A model generated the notes under the pieces. The model saw only the letters and a list, made by a program, of their open reading frames with translations. It was not told the origin of the DNA and did not search any database. A stretch of 64,000 bases of DNA, taken from Pseudomonas fildesensis (GTDB taxonomy: Bacteria; Pseudomonadota; Gammaproteobacteria; Pseudomonadales; Pseudomonadaceae). The translations under genes and the position numbers were made by a program. The stretch's first letter is position 1. The number at the start of each line of letters is the position of its first letter. The stretch spans positions 62,001-126,000 of the forward strand of contig NZ_LFMW01000007.1 of the NCBI RefSeq assembly GCF_001050345.1. Direction: 5' to 3'. Of the stretch, positions 18,632 through 33,699 are shown in pieces.

Positions 18632-19501
18632 TTAATTCTTCGCGACAGCGGGTTGCGCTGCCGTGGGCGCAGCCGGTTCACGCCAGCCGACGGCAAGGCC
18701 GTTGGCGTAACGCAGGTCGACGCTCGCAATGTTCGTAATCTGTTCTTTCAAGGTCTTGTCATAGATGGCAATGAAACGGCGCATCTTTTCCACCAAGCGG
18801 TCGCGTCCCAGCAACAACTCAATGCCCGGGCCGGAACTGCCTGCCCCGGTCGTCAAAAACCAGCTGCCCCGCTCACGCAATTCCAGGCGTGCAATGGAGA
18901 AGCCCAGTGGCCGCAGCATCTGGCTCAAGGCCTGGTACTGCTGCATCACTTGCTGTTGCGCCCGCTGCGGCCCAAACAGCTGCGGCAGGTGCTCATAGTT
19001 GGCCAGCTCACGCGGGGTGAACGCCTGGCCCTGGTTGTTCAACAGCGCTTCGTCGCCCCAACGGGCCACGGGCAGTTGTTCTTCCAGGCGGATCGTCACC
19101 TGGTCCGGCCATACGCGGCGGACTTCGGCGTGGGCGATCCACGGCATCTGCTCCAGCTCCCGGCGCATACCGGCCAGGTCGATGGTGAAGAAACTCGCGG
19201 CCAGGAACGGACCGATGCGCTGCTGTACCGCTTGCTGGCTGATGTAGCTCAAGTCGCCCTGCACGCTGATCTTGGTGATCGGGCGGTCGGCATACGGCAG
19301 CAGACGCTGTGCACCTTCATACGTGCCGAAGCCCAACACCACCAACAGCACCGGCCAGAACAAGGCCTTGAGAAAACCAAAATTGGCTTTCGGCAGGCGC
19401 GCCGACATCGGCTCTTTAGCCACCATTCGACTGGCGCCCCGTGGCACCGGCTTGCGGCCGGGTGCTTGTGGGGGCTGATGACGAAGCGATGCGCCTTTCA
19501 T
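18632..19501 (-). CDS. ftsQ: Cell division protein FtsQ
   Basis: A bitopic divisome protein of 289 residues: a basic cytoplasmic N terminus, one membrane segment at about 43-62 ([19 protein letters not shown]), a POTRA domain (about 74-145, starting [14 protein letters not shown]) and the FtsQ beta domain that binds FtsB/FtsL. The start ATG 19501 lies two bases after the ddlB stop, so translation is probably coupled. Confidence 0.97.
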   Translation of the reverse strand: MKGASLRHQPPQAPGRKPVPRGASRMVAKEPMSARLPKANFGFLKALFWPVLLVVLGFGTYEGAQRLLPYADRPITKISVQGDLSYISQQAVQQRIGPFLAASFFTIDLAGMRRELEQMPWIAHAEVRRVWPDQVTIRLEEQLPVARWGDEALLNNQGQAFTPRELANYEHLPQLFGPQRAQQQVMQQYQALSQMLRPLGFSIARLELRERGSWFLTTGAGSSGPGIELLLGRDRLVEKMRRFIAIYDKTLKEQITNIASVDLRYANGLAVGWREPAAPTAAQPAVAKN

Positions 19502-19503
19502 GC

Positions 19504-21921
<2,418 letters not shown>

Positions 21922-21929
<8 letters not shown>

Positions 21930-22992
21930 GGGCCACCTCCAGGCAGATATCGACCACGGTGCGGGTTGCGTCAGGTTTGGCCAGGCGGCTTGCGGTGCTC
22001 GCCATGCTGTTGAGTCGTTCCGGTTGCATCAAAACCTCGGTCAGGCGTGCGGCCAAATCGGCGGCGCCAGTCGTTCTTTGCGGCAGCAGGAAGGCAGCGC
22101 CCTCCCCGGCCAAATATTCGGCGTTGCGGGTCTGGTGATCGTCGATCGCGTGGGGCAAAGGCACCAGCAAGGACGGCAGACCGGCGGCGGCCAGTTCACT
22201 GACGGTCAGCGCACCCGCGCGGCAGACCACCAGGTCGGCCCAGCCATAGGCATGGGCCATGTCTTTGATGAAGGGCTGTACGTTCGCCTCGACCCCGGCC
22301 TCGCGATAGCGGGCTGCGGTCATTTCATCGTGATTCTTGCCGGCCTGGTGGAAGATCTCCGGGCGCAATTCCACAGGGAGTTGCGCCACCGCTTCCGGCA
22401 GCAATTTGTTCAGCGGCTCGGCGCCCAGGCTTCCACCCAGGATCAGCAAGTGCGCCTTGCGCCCGGCCAATGCCTGACGCGCGATGTCCATAAACAGTTC
22501 GGTGCGCACCGGGTTGCCGGTGGTGCGACGTTTATCCGATGCACTGAAGGTATTGGGGAACGCTTCACACACCCGAGCGGCCAAGGGCACCAGCAGGCGG
22601 TTGGCGGTCCCGGCGACGGCGTTCTGCTCGTGCACGATCACCGGCACGCCCGCGAGCTTGGCGGCGACACCACCAGGCCCAGTCACATAACCGCCAAAAC
22701 CGAGCACACACACAGGCTTCAGTTCACGAATAACTTTACGGGCTTGCCACACTGCCTTGAGCAACACAAACGGCGCCTTGAGCAGGGACAACTTGCCCTT
22801 GCCGCGCAGGCCGGTGACGTTGATCAAATGCAGCGGCAAGCCAGCATTCGGTACCAGATCGTTTTCGATACCGCGCGGCGTACCCAGCCAGTGCACGGTG
22901 TAGCCACGGTTCTGGAATTCACGCGCGCAGGCCAGGGCCGGGAACACGTGGCCCCCGGTGCCGCCCGCCATGATCAGCACGTTAGCGCCCAT
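21922..22992 (-). CDS. murG: Lipid II-forming N-acetylglucosaminyltransferase MurG
   Basis: Peripheral inner-membrane GT-B glycosyltransferase that adds GlcNAc to lipid I. The glycine-rich N-terminal loop [14 protein letters not shown] and second G loop [14 protein letters not shown] bind the acceptor phosphate, and [26 protein letters not shown] is the UDP-GlcNAc region. 356 residues. The start overlaps the end of ftsW by 11 bases, placing the lipid II synthase next to the flippase/polymerase gene. Confidence 0.98.
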
Positions 22993-24205
22993 GGGGAGGC
23001 TCCTCGGCGAAGTCGCTTTCGCTGAACTCCATCTCTTCGCTGCCCAGGTGGGTTCGACTCTCCCACTCGATGCGCAGTAACAAACCGAGACAGGCGCAGC
23101 AAATCACCAACGAACTGCCGCCGTAACTGAGGAACGGTAAGGTCAGGCCCTTGGTCGGCAGCAGGCCGACGTTCACCCCGATGTTGATCAGGAACTGGCC
23201 GATCCACAGGAACGACAAGCCGTACGCCACGTACGCGGCGAAATACTGTTTGGCCCGCTCGGCCCACAAGCCGATGTACATGCCGCGTACACACACGAAC
23301 ACGAACAGCGCGACGGTGCACAGCGAACCAACCACGCCGAGCTCTTCGGCGAGTACCGAGAACACGAAGTCGGTGTGCGCTTCCGGCAGGTAGAACTGCT
23401 TCTGCACGCTGTTGCCCAGGCCCACGCCCAGCCACTCGCCGCGACCGAAGGCGATCAACGCTTGGGTCAACTGGTAGCCGGAGCCGAACTGGTCGGACCA
23501 CGGGTCGGTGAAGGTAATCAGACGGGCCATCCGGTAGGGTTGCGCCTGCACCAACACAGTCACCGCAGCCACTGCCAGCACCACCATCAAGGTGAAGCGA
23601 AACAGGCCCACGCCGCCGAGGAACAGCATCGCCGCCGCAGCGCCCATCATCACGACGGTGGCACCGAAGTCGGGCTCCATCAGCAACAGACCGGCCATGG
23701 GCAGCAGTACGATGAACGGCTTGAAAAAGCCCATCCAGCTTTCGCGCACTTCTTTCTGACGACGCACCAGGTAGCCGGCGAGGTAGATCACCACGAACAC
23801 CTTGGCGATCTCCGACGGCTGCACGTTGAATGCACCGAAGCCGATCCAGCGCATCGAACCGTTCACCTCGCGGCCGATGCCCGGCAGGATCACCATGATC
23901 AGCAAGCCGAACGCACCGATCAGCATCAGCCAACCCAGACGTTGCCAGGTGGCGATCGGGATCATCATGGTCACGATGCACGCGCCGAGGCCGATCACCA
24001 GGTAAACCAGGTGACGAATCATCATGTACAGGGTGTTGCCCGATTGCACGGCGGCCACTTCGGACGACGCCGAGGTGATCATCACCAGGCCCAGGCCCAG
24101 CAGTGCCAGGCAACCGGCAAGCATTGGGAAATCGAGGTCGATACCGCGCCCGGTTATGATCGGCGACGGGTACGGCTTGATGATGTTTCTGAAGTCGATG
24201 CTCAT
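22982..24205 (-). CDS. ftsW: SEDS peptidoglycan glycosyltransferase FtsW
   Basis: Polytopic septal peptidoglycan polymerase working with FtsI. The open frame runs well upstream, but ATG 24205 (MSIDFRNIIKPYPSP) gives 407 residues with about ten membrane segments starting at FPMLAGCLALLGLGLVMI, and overlaps the murD stop in ATGA, so I use it. SEDS motifs are visible in NVQPSEIAKVFVVIYLAGYLV and in the C-terminal GLLPTKGLTLPFLSYGGSS. The stretch of frame before this start is an out-of-frame reading of murD. Confidence 0.97.
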   Translation of the reverse strand: MSIDFRNIIKPYPSPIITGRGIDLDFPMLAGCLALLGLGLVMITSASSEVAAVQSGNTLYMMIRHLVYLVIGLGACIVTMMIPIATWQRLGWLMLIGAFGLLIMVILPGIGREVNGSMRWIGFGAFNVQPSEIAKVFVVIYLAGYLVRRQKEVRESWMGFFKPFIVLLPMAGLLLMEPDFGATVVMMGAAAAMLFLGGVGLFRFTLMVVLAVAAVTVLVQAQPYRMARLITFTDPWSDQFGSGYQLTQALIAFGRGEWLGVGLGNSVQKQFYLPEAHTDFVFSVLAEELGVVGSLCTVALFVFVCVRGMYIGLWAERAKQYFAAYVAYGLSFLWIGQFLINIGVNVGLLPTKGLTLPFLSYGGSSLVICCACLGLLLRIEWESRTHLGSEEMEFSESDFAEEPPHGR

Positions 24206-25548
24206 GCCAAGTCCTCCACGGCGCGGGCGAACAACTGGCCGCGCTCTTCGTAGTTCTTGAACATGTCGAAACTGGCGCACGCTGGCGACAGCAACACCGC
24301 ATCGCCAGGCTGGGCCAGGGCTTTGCAGTGGGCGATAGCGTCGTCCAGTGAGGTGGCGCGTACTTGCGGCACGCCGTCGCCCAGGGCCGCGGCGATCAGA
24401 TCGGAGTCGCGGCCCATCAGCACAACAGCGCGGCAATGCGCGGCTACCGGACCTTTAAGGTCTTTGAAATCGGCACCCTTGCCATCACCACCGGCGATCA
24501 GCACCAGCTTGCCATCGATATCGGCACCGAGGCCTTCGATGGCGGCCAATGCGGCACCGACGTTGGTGGCTTTGGAATCGTTGTAATAGCTGACGCCATT
24601 GAGGTCGCGTACCCACTGGCAGCGATGCTCAAGGCCGCCGAAGGTGCGCAGGCTCGAGAGCATGGCGTCGAACGGCAAGCCGACGGCATGCCCCAGCGCC
24701 AAGGCCGCCAGGGCGTTGGACTGGTTATGCGCGCCACGGATTTTCAGTTCGCGCACCGGCATCAGGTTCTGGAATTCGAAGGCCAGGTATTTCTCGCCAT
24801 TTTCTTCACGAATACCGAAAGCTTTGAAATCAGGTTTGCCCAGGCCGAAGGTCCAGCACGGCAGGCCCTCGCCCATCAGCGGACGGCTCAGGGCATCCTG
24901 GCGGTTAACCACCACTTGCTTCGCGCCCCGGAAGATCCGGTGCTTGGCAAGGTGGTAAGCCGGCAGGCCACTGTAGCGGTCCATGTGGTCTTCGCTGACG
25001 TTCAATACGGTGGCCACTTCGGCACCCAGGTCGTGGGTGGTTTCCAGCTGGAAGCTCGACAGCTCCATCACGTAAAGCTCGACGTCGTCGCTGAGCAAAT
25101 CCAGCGCCGGCGTACCGAGATTGCCGCCTACCGCGACGCGCTTGCCAGCCGCAACCGCCATCTCGCCGACCAGGGTGGTCACGGTGCTTTTCGCGTTGGA
25201 ACCGCTGATGGCCACGATCGGCGCCTTGGCGTTACGCGCGAACAGGTCGATATCCCCGGACAGCTTCACGCCACGCGCCGCTGCGGCTTGCAGGGCGGGT
25301 GTCGCCAGGGCCAGGCCGGGGCTCACGTAGAGCTCATCGGCACGGCACAGAAACTCGACATCCAACTCGCCACAACGCACTTCCACGTGCGGGTAGTCAC
25401 GGCGCAGCGTGACCAGCTCCGGTGGATTTTCCCGCGTATCGGCCACGGCAAACGACGTGCCCCGGTTCGCCAGGAAGCGAACCAGGGACATGCCGCTCTT
25501 GCCGAGGCCGACAACGATGCGGAAGTGGTCTGAAGCGATCAGGGACAC
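24202..25548 (-). CDS. murD: UDP-N-acetylmuramoyl-L-alanine--D-glutamate ligase
   Basis: Adds D-Glu to UDP-MurNAc-L-Ala in the cytosol. N-terminal uracil-binding Rossmann motif VVGLGKSGMSLVRFL, ATP P-loop ISGSNAKSTVTTLVGE, NVSEDHMDRY in the central domain and YYNDSKATNVGA at the C-terminal domain entry (Lys/Asp ATP contacts). 448 residues is standard. It is six bases from mraY and overlaps ftsW by four. Confidence 0.98.
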   Translation of the reverse strand: MSLIASDHFRIVVGLGKSGMSLVRFLANRGTSFAVADTRENPPELVTLRRDYPHVEVRCGELDVEFLCRADELYVSPGLALATPALQAAAARGVKLSGDIDLFARNAKAPIVAISGSNAKSTVTTLVGEMAVAAGKRVAVGGNLGTPALDLLSDDVELYVMELSSFQLETTHDLGAEVATVLNVSEDHMDRYSGLPAYHLAKHRIFRGAKQVVVNRQDALSRPLMGEGLPCWTFGLGKPDFKAFGIREENGEKYLAFEFQNLMPVRELKIRGAHNQSNALAALALGHAVGLPFDAMLSSLRTFGGLEHRCQWVRDLNGVSYYNDSKATNVGAALAAIEGLGADIDGKLVLIAGGDGKGADFKDLKGPVAAHCRAVVLMGRDSDLIAAALGDGVPQVRATSLDDAIAHCKALAQPGDAVLLSPACASFDMFKNYEERGQLFARAVEDLA

Positions 25549-25554
25549 TCGTTT

Positions 25555-26637
25555 CTACCTCAGTTTCAGGGTGGCAAGGCCAACCAGTACCAGAATCACG
25601 GTGATGATCCAGAAACGGACAATCACGCGTGGCTCGGGCCAGCCCTTGAGTTCAAAGTGGTGGTGAATCGGCGCCATGCGGAATACGCGGCGCCCGGTCA
25701 ATTTGAAGGAAGCCACCTGGATGACCACCGACAGGGTTTCCATCACGAACACACCGCCCATGATGAACAGCACGATTTCCTGGCGAACGATCACTGCGAT
25801 GGTGCCCAGGGCTGCGCCCAGCGCCAACGCGCCAACGTCGCCCATGAAGACTTGTGCGGGATAGGTGTTGAACCACAGGAAACCCAGGCCGGCACCGATC
25901 AGCGCGCCGCAGAACACGATCAGCTCACCCGCGCCCGGCACATAAGGGATCAGCAGGTATTCAGCGAATTTCACGTTACCCGACAGGTAGCAGAAGATGC
26001 CAAGCGCGCCGCCCACCATCACCGTCGGCATGATCGCCAGGCCATCGAGGCCATCGGTCAGGTTCACCGCGTTGCTCGAACCGACAATCACGAAGTAGGT
26101 CAGCACCACGAAGCCGACACCCAACGGAATGCTCACGTCCTTGAGCATCGGGATGATCAAGGTGGTTTCCACCGCACTCGGGGCGGTGGTGTAGAGGAAA
26201 ATCGCTGCGCCCAGGCCGAACACCGACTGCCAGAAATACTTCCAGCGGCTAGGCAGCCCCTTGGAGTTTTTCTCGATCACTTTGCGGTAGTCATCCACCC
26301 AGCCGATAGCACCGAACAGCAGGGTCACCAGCAGCACTACCCAGACATAGCGGTTATGCAGGTCAGCCCAGAGCAAGGTGCTGATGCCGATGGACGACAG
26401 GATCAGCGCGCCGCCCATGGTCGGAGTGCCGGATTTGGCCAGGTGCGACTGCGGGCCGTCATTGCGAACCGATTGACCAATTTGCAGGTTCTGCAGGGTG
26501 CGGATCATCCACGGCCCCAAGAACAGTGACAGAGACAGCGCGGTCAGCACGCCCAGAATCCCGCGCAGGGTCAGGTACTGAAAGACCGCGAAGCCTTTGT
26601 GGAACTGTTGCAGATACTCAGCCAGCAGCAGCAGCAT
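25555..26637 (-). CDS. mraY: Phospho-N-acetylmuramoyl-pentapeptide transferase MraY
   Basis: Polytopic inner-membrane enzyme that moves phospho-MurNAc-pentapeptide to undecaprenyl phosphate, forming lipid I. ATG 26637 ([12 protein letters not shown]) gives 360 residues, the E. coli length, and overlaps the murF stop in TAATG; the nine extra codons of the longer frame lie inside murF. Catalytic aspartates are in GWVDDYRKV and [13 protein letters not shown], and the C-terminal [13 protein letters not shown] is the HHH Mg-binding motif. Confidence 0.98.
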   Translation of the reverse strand: MLLLLAEYLQQFHKGFAVFQYLTLRGILGVLTALSLSLFLGPWMIRTLQNLQIGQSVRNDGPQSHLAKSGTPTMGGALILSSIGISTLLWADLHNRYVWVVLLVTLLFGAIGWVDDYRKVIEKNSKGLPSRWKYFWQSVFGLGAAIFLYTTAPSAVETTLIIPMLKDVSIPLGVGFVVLTYFVIVGSSNAVNLTDGLDGLAIMPTVMVGGALGIFCYLSGNVKFAEYLLIPYVPGAGELIVFCGALIGAGLGFLWFNTYPAQVFMGDVGALALGAALGTIAVIVRQEIVLFIMGGVFVMETLSVVIQVASFKLTGRRVFRMAPIHHHFELKGWPEPRVIVRFWIITVILVLVGLATLKLR

Positions 26638-28007
26638 TAATGTTTCTCCGTACTTGAGCCACACAAGGCCGCGACGACGTTTTCCATCACCGCGCTGCGC
26701 GATCCCTTGATCAAAATGGTTGTGTGTTTGTCTTGTTCAACCGCGCCCAGTGCCTGGATCAGCTCAGCCTGGGTCGCGAAATGCCGCGCACCGGGGCCGA
26801 AGGCGTTGACGGCGTGGGCCATGTTCGCGCCAACAGCGTAGAGGGCGTCGACTTTGCCGCTGGCGTAGGCGCCGACTTCGCGATGGGACTGTTCGGCCCA
26901 GTCGCCCAGTTCGGCGATATCGCCCAGCACCAGCACCTTGCGACCGTCGAAGCCTTTGAGCAGATCAATGGCGGCGCAGACCGAGGACTGGTTGGCGTTG
27001 TAGGTGTCGTCGATCACACGCATGCCGTTGGTAGCCAGTTGCGCAACGGTGCGGCCTTTAACGGGTTGCACTGCGCCCAGGCCGGTGGCGATACCGAACA
27101 ACGATACGCCCAGGGCTTGTGCAGCAGCGGCCGCGGCCAGGGCGTTGGCGACGTTATGGTTACCCAGCAAGTTCAACTGCACATGCTCGCTACCCTGCGG
27201 GGTGTGCAAGGTGAAGGACGGGCAACCACGGGCGTCGACGGTGATGTCGGATGCGTGGAAATCGGCCGCCGCATTCAGCACGGCAAACGTCAGGACCTTG
27301 CGACCGGCGGCGCGTACACGCCAGGTCTCGAAGGCCTTGTCATCAAGATTCAATACAGCGGTGCCCGAGGCATCGAGGCCTTCAAGGATTTCGCCCTTGG
27401 CTTCGACGATTTTTTCCGGGCCGCCGAACTCGCCAACATGGGCGGTACCGGCGTTGTTGATGATCGCAACGTGGGGCTTGGTCAGCGCCACGGTGTAGGC
27501 GATTTCGCCGACGCGCGAAGCACCCAGTTCGATGACAGCCGCCGTGTGTTCCGGGGCCAGTTCGAGCAGGGTCAGCGGTGCGCCGAAATCATTATTCAGG
27601 TTGCCACGGGTCGCCAGCACGGGACCGCGCGTGCGCAGGACACCGGCGAGCAATTCCTTGACCGTGGTTTTGCCGCTGGAGCCGGTGATGGCTGCAACCG
27701 GCTTGTTGAAAGCGGCACGGTTCAGCGCACCGAGTTGCCCCAAGGCCAAACGGGTGTCGGCGACCAGCAATTGCGGCAAGGTAGCGTCAGCCACTGCGCG
27801 TTGCACCAGGGCGCCGACGGCGCCTTTGGCGGCGACTTCATTCAGGTAGTCGTGGCCGTCAAAACGCGGGCCCGCCAAGGCGACAAACAATTGCCCCGGC
27901 TTGATCGCGCGGCTGTCGATACTCACGCCGTCAAAGCTGCAATCGCTCGACAGCACACGGGCCGACAGGGCCTGGGACAGTTCACTGAAGGTCATCGCTT
28001 TAAGCAT
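26637..28007 (-). CDS. murF: UDP-N-acetylmuramoyl-tripeptide--D-alanyl-D-alanine ligase
   Basis: Adds D-Ala-D-Ala to the UDP-MurNAc tripeptide, completing the pentapeptide. The P-loop is [18 protein letters not shown], followed by [16 protein letters not shown] and [13 protein letters not shown] of the Mur central domain, then [15 protein letters not shown] of the C-terminal domain. 456 residues. The start overlaps murE by eight bases; a second Met (codon 5) is possible. Confidence 0.98.
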   Translation of the reverse strand: MLKAMTFSELSQALSARVLSSDCSFDGVSIDSRAIKPGQLFVALAGPRFDGHDYLNEVAAKGAVGALVQRAVADATLPQLLVADTRLALGQLGALNRAAFNKPVAAITGSSGKTTVKELLAGVLRTRGPVLATRGNLNNDFGAPLTLLELAPEHTAAVIELGASRVGEIAYTVALTKPHVAIINNAGTAHVGEFGGPEKIVEAKGEILEGLDASGTAVLNLDDKAFETWRVRAAGRKVLTFAVLNAAADFHASDITVDARGCPSFTLHTPQGSEHVQLNLLGNHNVANALAAAAAAQALGVSLFGIATGLGAVQPVKGRTVAQLATNGMRVIDDTYNANQSSVCAAIDLLKGFDGRKVLVLGDIAELGDWAEQSHREVGAYASGKVDALYAVGANMAHAVNAFGPGARHFATQAELIQALGAVEQDKHTTILIKGSRSAVMENVVAALCGSSTEKH

Positions 28008-29462
28008 GGGCGACCTCCCAGGTGGTCAAGGCGTGATCAGCCTCGACCAAGTCGGAGAACGCGTGGCGTTCGCCGTTGATTTCCTGGTAGTCCTCGTGGC
28101 CTTTGCCGGCCAGCACCACAACGTCATCAGCGCTGGCGCTGGCGATCAATTGGGCAATGGCCGCGCCACGACCGGCGACGAAGGTAACCTTGGACGCATC
28201 TTTGAAGCCGGCACGAATGTCGTCGAAAATCTGGCTCGGCATTTCGCTGCGCGGGTTGTCGTCGGTGACGAGCACGCCATCCGCCAGGCGCTCGACGATT
28301 TCGGCCATCAACGGACGCTTGCCGCGATCGCGATCACCGCCGCAGCCGAACAGGCACAGCAACTTGCCCTTGGCGTGCGGGCGCAGGGCCAACAGGACTT
28401 TTTCCAGCGCATCCGGGGTGTGAGCGTAATCGACCACTACCAGCGGCTGCGTACCGCCGCCGAGACGTTGCATGCGACCGACCGGGCCTTCCAGCTTCGG
28501 CAGCACACGCAGGATTTCATCGAGGGCGTAATCCAGGCCAAGCAACGCACCGACAGCGGCCAGCACATTGCTCAGGTTGAAACGACCGAGCAGCGTGCTG
28601 CGCAAATGATGTTCGCCCTGAGGCGTCACCAACGTGGCGCGCACGCCTTCGTCATTAAATTGGGCTTCGCGGCAATACAGGTACGCACTGGAGTCTTCCA
28701 GGCTGTAGCTGATCAAACGCGCTTCGCTGTCCTGGGCCGCCAGTTGTCGGCCGAAAGCGTCGTCCAGGTTCACCACCCGGCACTTCAGGTCATTCCAGGC
28801 AAACAGCTTGGCCTTGGCAGCGGCGTACGCTTCCATGGTGCCGTGGTAGTCGAGGTGATCTCGGGACAGGTTGGTCATCACCGCCACGTCAAACGCCAGG
28901 GCAGTCACGCGACCCTGGTCCAGGCCGTGGGACGAGACTTCCATGGCAACCGCCTTGGCACCGGCTTTTTTCAGGTCAGCCAGGGTCGCTTGCACGACGA
29001 TAGGATTCGGTGTGGTGTGCAGGCCGCTTTGCAGCGCGCCATAGAAGCCGGTACCCAGGGTGCCGACAATGCCGCAGTGCTGGCCGAGCAGGTCCAGGGC
29101 CTGGGCAACCAATTGCGTCACGCTGGTCTTGCCATTGGTGCCGGTAACGCCAATCAGGTTCAGGTGACGGCTCGGGTCGCCATAGAAGCGCCCCGCGATG
29201 TCCGAAAGCTGTGCGGCCAGGCCTTTGACGGGAATCAACGGCACGTCAGTGATCGGTAGCACGGTGGCGCCGTCCACTTCATACGCGACAGCAGCGGCAC
29301 CACGTTGCAAGGCATCGGCAATGTGCGCACGGCCATCGTACTTGCCGCCCGGCACTGCCAGGAACAGGTCACCGGCGCGCACATTACGGCTGTCCAGGCT
29401 CAACTCGCGGATCAGCAGATCGCGACCGGCATGGGCAAAAATCTTGTTCAGGCTAAGAGACA

Positions 29463-29463
<1 letters not shown>
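28000..29463 (-). CDS. murE: UDP-MurNAc-L-Ala-D-Glu--meso-diaminopimelate ligase
   Basis: Adds the third residue of the stem peptide. P-loop GVTGTNGKTSVTQLVAQ, MTNLSRDHLDYHG in the central domain, and the C-terminal DDNPRSEMP. The DNPR sequence is the known meso-DAP specificity motif, so this organism makes DAP-type peptidoglycan. 487 residues. It overlaps ftsI by one base (TGATG) and murF by eight. Confidence 0.98.
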
Positions 29464-31494
<2,031 letters not shown>

Positions 31495-31498
<4 letters not shown>

Positions 31499-32442
31499 CG
31501 CAGCTTCTCCGCGACGCGCATGACGGCGCTACGGGAACGTGGGTTGGCCTTGAGTTCAGCTTCGGAAGCGAACTGCGGTTTGCCATGAATTTTGATTTTC
31601 GGCACAAAGGCTTCGAAACGCACCGGCAGGTTGCGCGGCAGGTTGTCGGACTCGCCCTTGACCAGGCGACGCATGAACAGTTTGACGATCCGATCTTCCA
31701 GGGAGTGGAAGCTGATCACCACCAGGCGACCGCCCACTTCCAGGGCTTCCAGCGCGGCTTCGAGGCCGGCTTCAAGATCGCCCAGTTCGTTGTTGACGTG
31801 AATACGCAGGCCCTGGAACGCACGGGTGGCCGGGTTCTTGCCTTTTTCCCACGCAGGGTTGGCGACTTTCAGCACCTCAGCAAGGTCGGCAGTGCGCTCG
31901 AACGGCTGGATTTCGCGGCGCTCGACCACGGCACGGGCCATGCGGCCGGCGAAGCGTTCTTCGCCGTATTCCTTGAAGACACGGGTGATTTCTTCATGGG
32001 GCGCGGTGGCGATGAACTGGGCTGCGCTGATGCCTCGGGTGGGATCCATGCGCATGTCGAGGGGGCCGTCGTTCATGAAACTGAAACCACGCTCAGGGTC
32101 ATCCAGCTGTGGCGAAGAAACGCCCAGGTCGAGCAAAACCCCGGCCACCTTGCCCGCCATGCCGCGCTCGGCCACTTCGGCACCCAGCTCGGCAAAGCTG
32201 CGCTGCACAACGACAAAGCGGCCGTCTTCGGCCGCTAGCGCTTGCCCGGTGGCAATCGCTTGGGGATCTTTGTCGAACCCGAGGAGTTTGCCGTCGGAAC
32301 CGAGCTGACTGAGTATCAACCGACTGTGCCCGCCCCTGCCGAAGGTGCCATCCAAATAGCAGCCATCCGCGCGTACGGCGAGAGCCTCAACGGCTTCGTC
32401 AAGCAGTACGGTGATGTGGTTAAAGCCGCTATCAATAGTCAC
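31495..32442 (-). CDS. rsmH: 16S rRNA (cytosine1402-N4)-methyltransferase RsmH (MraW)
   Basis: SAM-dependent enzyme that methylates N4 of C1402 in the ribosomal P site. N-terminal [16 protein letters not shown]-binding [32 protein letters not shown] and [11 protein letters not shown] are all classical RsmH sequences. 315 residues. It is the standard second gene of dcw clusters and overlaps mraZ by four bases. RsmI, which adds the 2'-O-methyl to the same nucleotide, is encoded at 33700-34572. Confidence 0.98.
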
Positions 32443-32894
32443 AGGATCAAATCACGCAGTTCATCAGGCATAGCGCCCGGTTGTTGAATAGCAGCCAGGT
32501 CAGCTGCAGAAACAGCATCCCAGGCATCTTCGTCCCACAATTGGAACTTGTTCAGTTGGCCGACCAGCATTGCGCGCTTGTCCAGCTTGGCGTACTCGCG
32601 CAGACGCGGCGGCACGAGGAAACGACCACTGCCATCGAGTTCGAGGTCGACAGCATTACCAATCAGCAAACGCTGCAGGCGGCGGTTTTCTTCACGCAAC
32701 GAAGGCAGGGCGCGCAACTTGGTTTCGATCAACTCCCACTCATCGAGGGGGTAAACGCATAAACAAGGGTCAACGGCATCAATGGTGATGATTAACTGTC
32801 CGGAACTTCGCGAAATGAGCTCGTCACGATACCGGCTCGGCATGGCGAGACGGCCTTTTGCATCGAGACTTATAGCGTTAGCTCCGCGAAACAC
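32439..32894 (-). CDS. mraZ: Transcriptional regulator MraZ
   Basis: A 151-residue DNA-binding protein of the SpoVT/AbrB fold with two tandem MraZ domains ([20 protein letters not shown] near residues 2-20 and [19 protein letters not shown] near 85-105), which assembles into a ring and binds direct repeats in its own promoter. The start codon is GTG 32894, behind GGAG 10 bases upstream. It heads the dcw cluster and should autoregulate it through the repeats at 32936-32962. Confidence 0.97.
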   Translation of the reverse strand: MFRGANAISLDAKGRLAMPSRYRDELISRSSGQLIITIDAVDPCLCVYPLDEWELIETKLRALPSLREENRRLQRLLIGNAVDLELDGSGRFLVPPRLREYAKLDKRAMLVGQLNKFQLWDEDAWDAVSAADLAAIQQPGAMPDELRDLIL

Positions 32895-32935
32895 AGATGC
32901 GTTTCTCCAAATTTTAGCGTTTTACGTTCAAAAAA

Positions 32936-32962
32936 CCCACTTTGTGCCACTTTCCGCCACTT
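32936..32962 (-). promoter_or_regulatory. MraZ-box operator: three direct repeats at 10-bp spacing
   Basis: On the - strand AAGTGGCGGA, AAGTGGCACA and AAGTGGGTTT follow each other with an exact 10-bp period, each carrying GTGG at the same phase (complement positions 32957-32960, 32947-32950, 32937-32940). MraZ operators are known as direct repeats of a TGGG-like pentamer on one face of the helix at 10-bp intervals. They lie just downstream of the predicted start site, a repressing position. Confidence 0.75.
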
Positions 32963-32968
32963 GCGCAC

Positions 32969-32998
32969 ACTATAGGAATGCGCCCACCACACCGTCAA
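32969..32998 (-). promoter_or_regulatory. Sigma70 promoter of the mraZ (dcw) operon
   Basis: On the - strand TTGACG (32998-32993) and TATAGT (32974-32969) are spaced by 18 bp. Transcription should start near 32962, at the first MraZ repeat, giving a leader of about 68 nt before GTG 32894. This is the best promoter match in the cluster. Confidence 0.7.
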
Positions 32999-33048
32999 GG
33001 CGCGGATTAAAGGAAAAGCCTTACAGAACGGAGATTTAGGAGCGCAAA

Positions 33049-33249
33049 GGGAGGAGAAACACGAGTTCGGCGGTATTTTTGACCCAACAAGCACAAATAG
33101 CTCAAAGAGCTATGGCTCAAACTTAAAGTGATTTATTAAGAGTAAGATTTTTTTGGTATTACGAAGATGCATCTGCCAATGATTCGGCAGGAAGGGATTC
33201 TTGCGTTACTACCGGGTTTCTGCCCGAGATTCGGACAGAAGGAAAAAAG
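33049..33249. other. Intergenic region between rnpB and the mraZ promoter
   Basis: About 200 bp, locally AT-rich (33110-33170), with no open frame of note. Two small hairpins are visible on the transcript leaving rnpB: TTCTGTCCGAATCTCGGGCAGAA (33218-33240 region) and CTGCCGAATCATTGGCAG (33175-33192). Neither has a T-tract directly after it, so I do not call a terminator. Confidence 0.5.
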
Positions 33250-33604
33250 GTGGAGAGTCGATCTATAAGCCGGGTTCTGTCTTGAACAGTCATTCGTCTA
33301 CGATGGCCATCACTGGACATCTTTAGCAACCTACCCGGTCCCAGCGCGGGCCACGCCTTGGGACCCTATTTGGTCTTGCTCCAAGTGGGGTTTACCTAGC
33401 CACGAACTGTTGCCAGTCGTGCGGTGCGCTCTTACCGCACCTTTTCACCCTTACCGGCACCGAAGTGCTTAGGCGGTTATTTTCTGTGGCACTTTCCGTA
33501 GGCTCACGCCTCCCAGGCATTACCTGGCACTTCGCCCTATGGAGCCCGGACTTTCCTCCCCCCCCTAATTTTCATAGAGGGCAGCGACTGTCCAATCGAC
33601 TCTC
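33250..33604 (-). ncRNA. rnpB: RNase P RNA, bacterial class A
   Basis: Catalytic RNA that removes the 5' leader from pre-tRNAs. On the - strand it begins AGAGTCGATTGGACAGTCGC, contains the invariant GAGGAAAGTCCGGGCTCC (33542-33559) of the P4/J region and ends with ACAGAACCCGGCTTATAG (33263-33280) followed by ATCGACTCTCC, which pairs with the 5' end as stem P1. A T-run (CACCTTTTTTCC) lies at the 3' end. Ends are approximate by a few bases; about 355 nt is the expected size. A possible TTGTCC-16-TTAACC promoter lies at 33614-33641. Confidence 0.95.
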
Positions 33605-33699
33605 CGCCGCGAAGGTTAACGGCACGGCGGGCTGAGGACAAGTATTAAAAGCGCTGCATTGCCATCACGTTCAGACGGAATACCGGTTTAACCCCGGAA

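Noticed and set aside
24206..24436. N-terminal extension of ftsW by 77 codons
   Set aside because: The extension reads out of frame through murD; the ATGA overlap start at 24205 gives the normal FtsW length.
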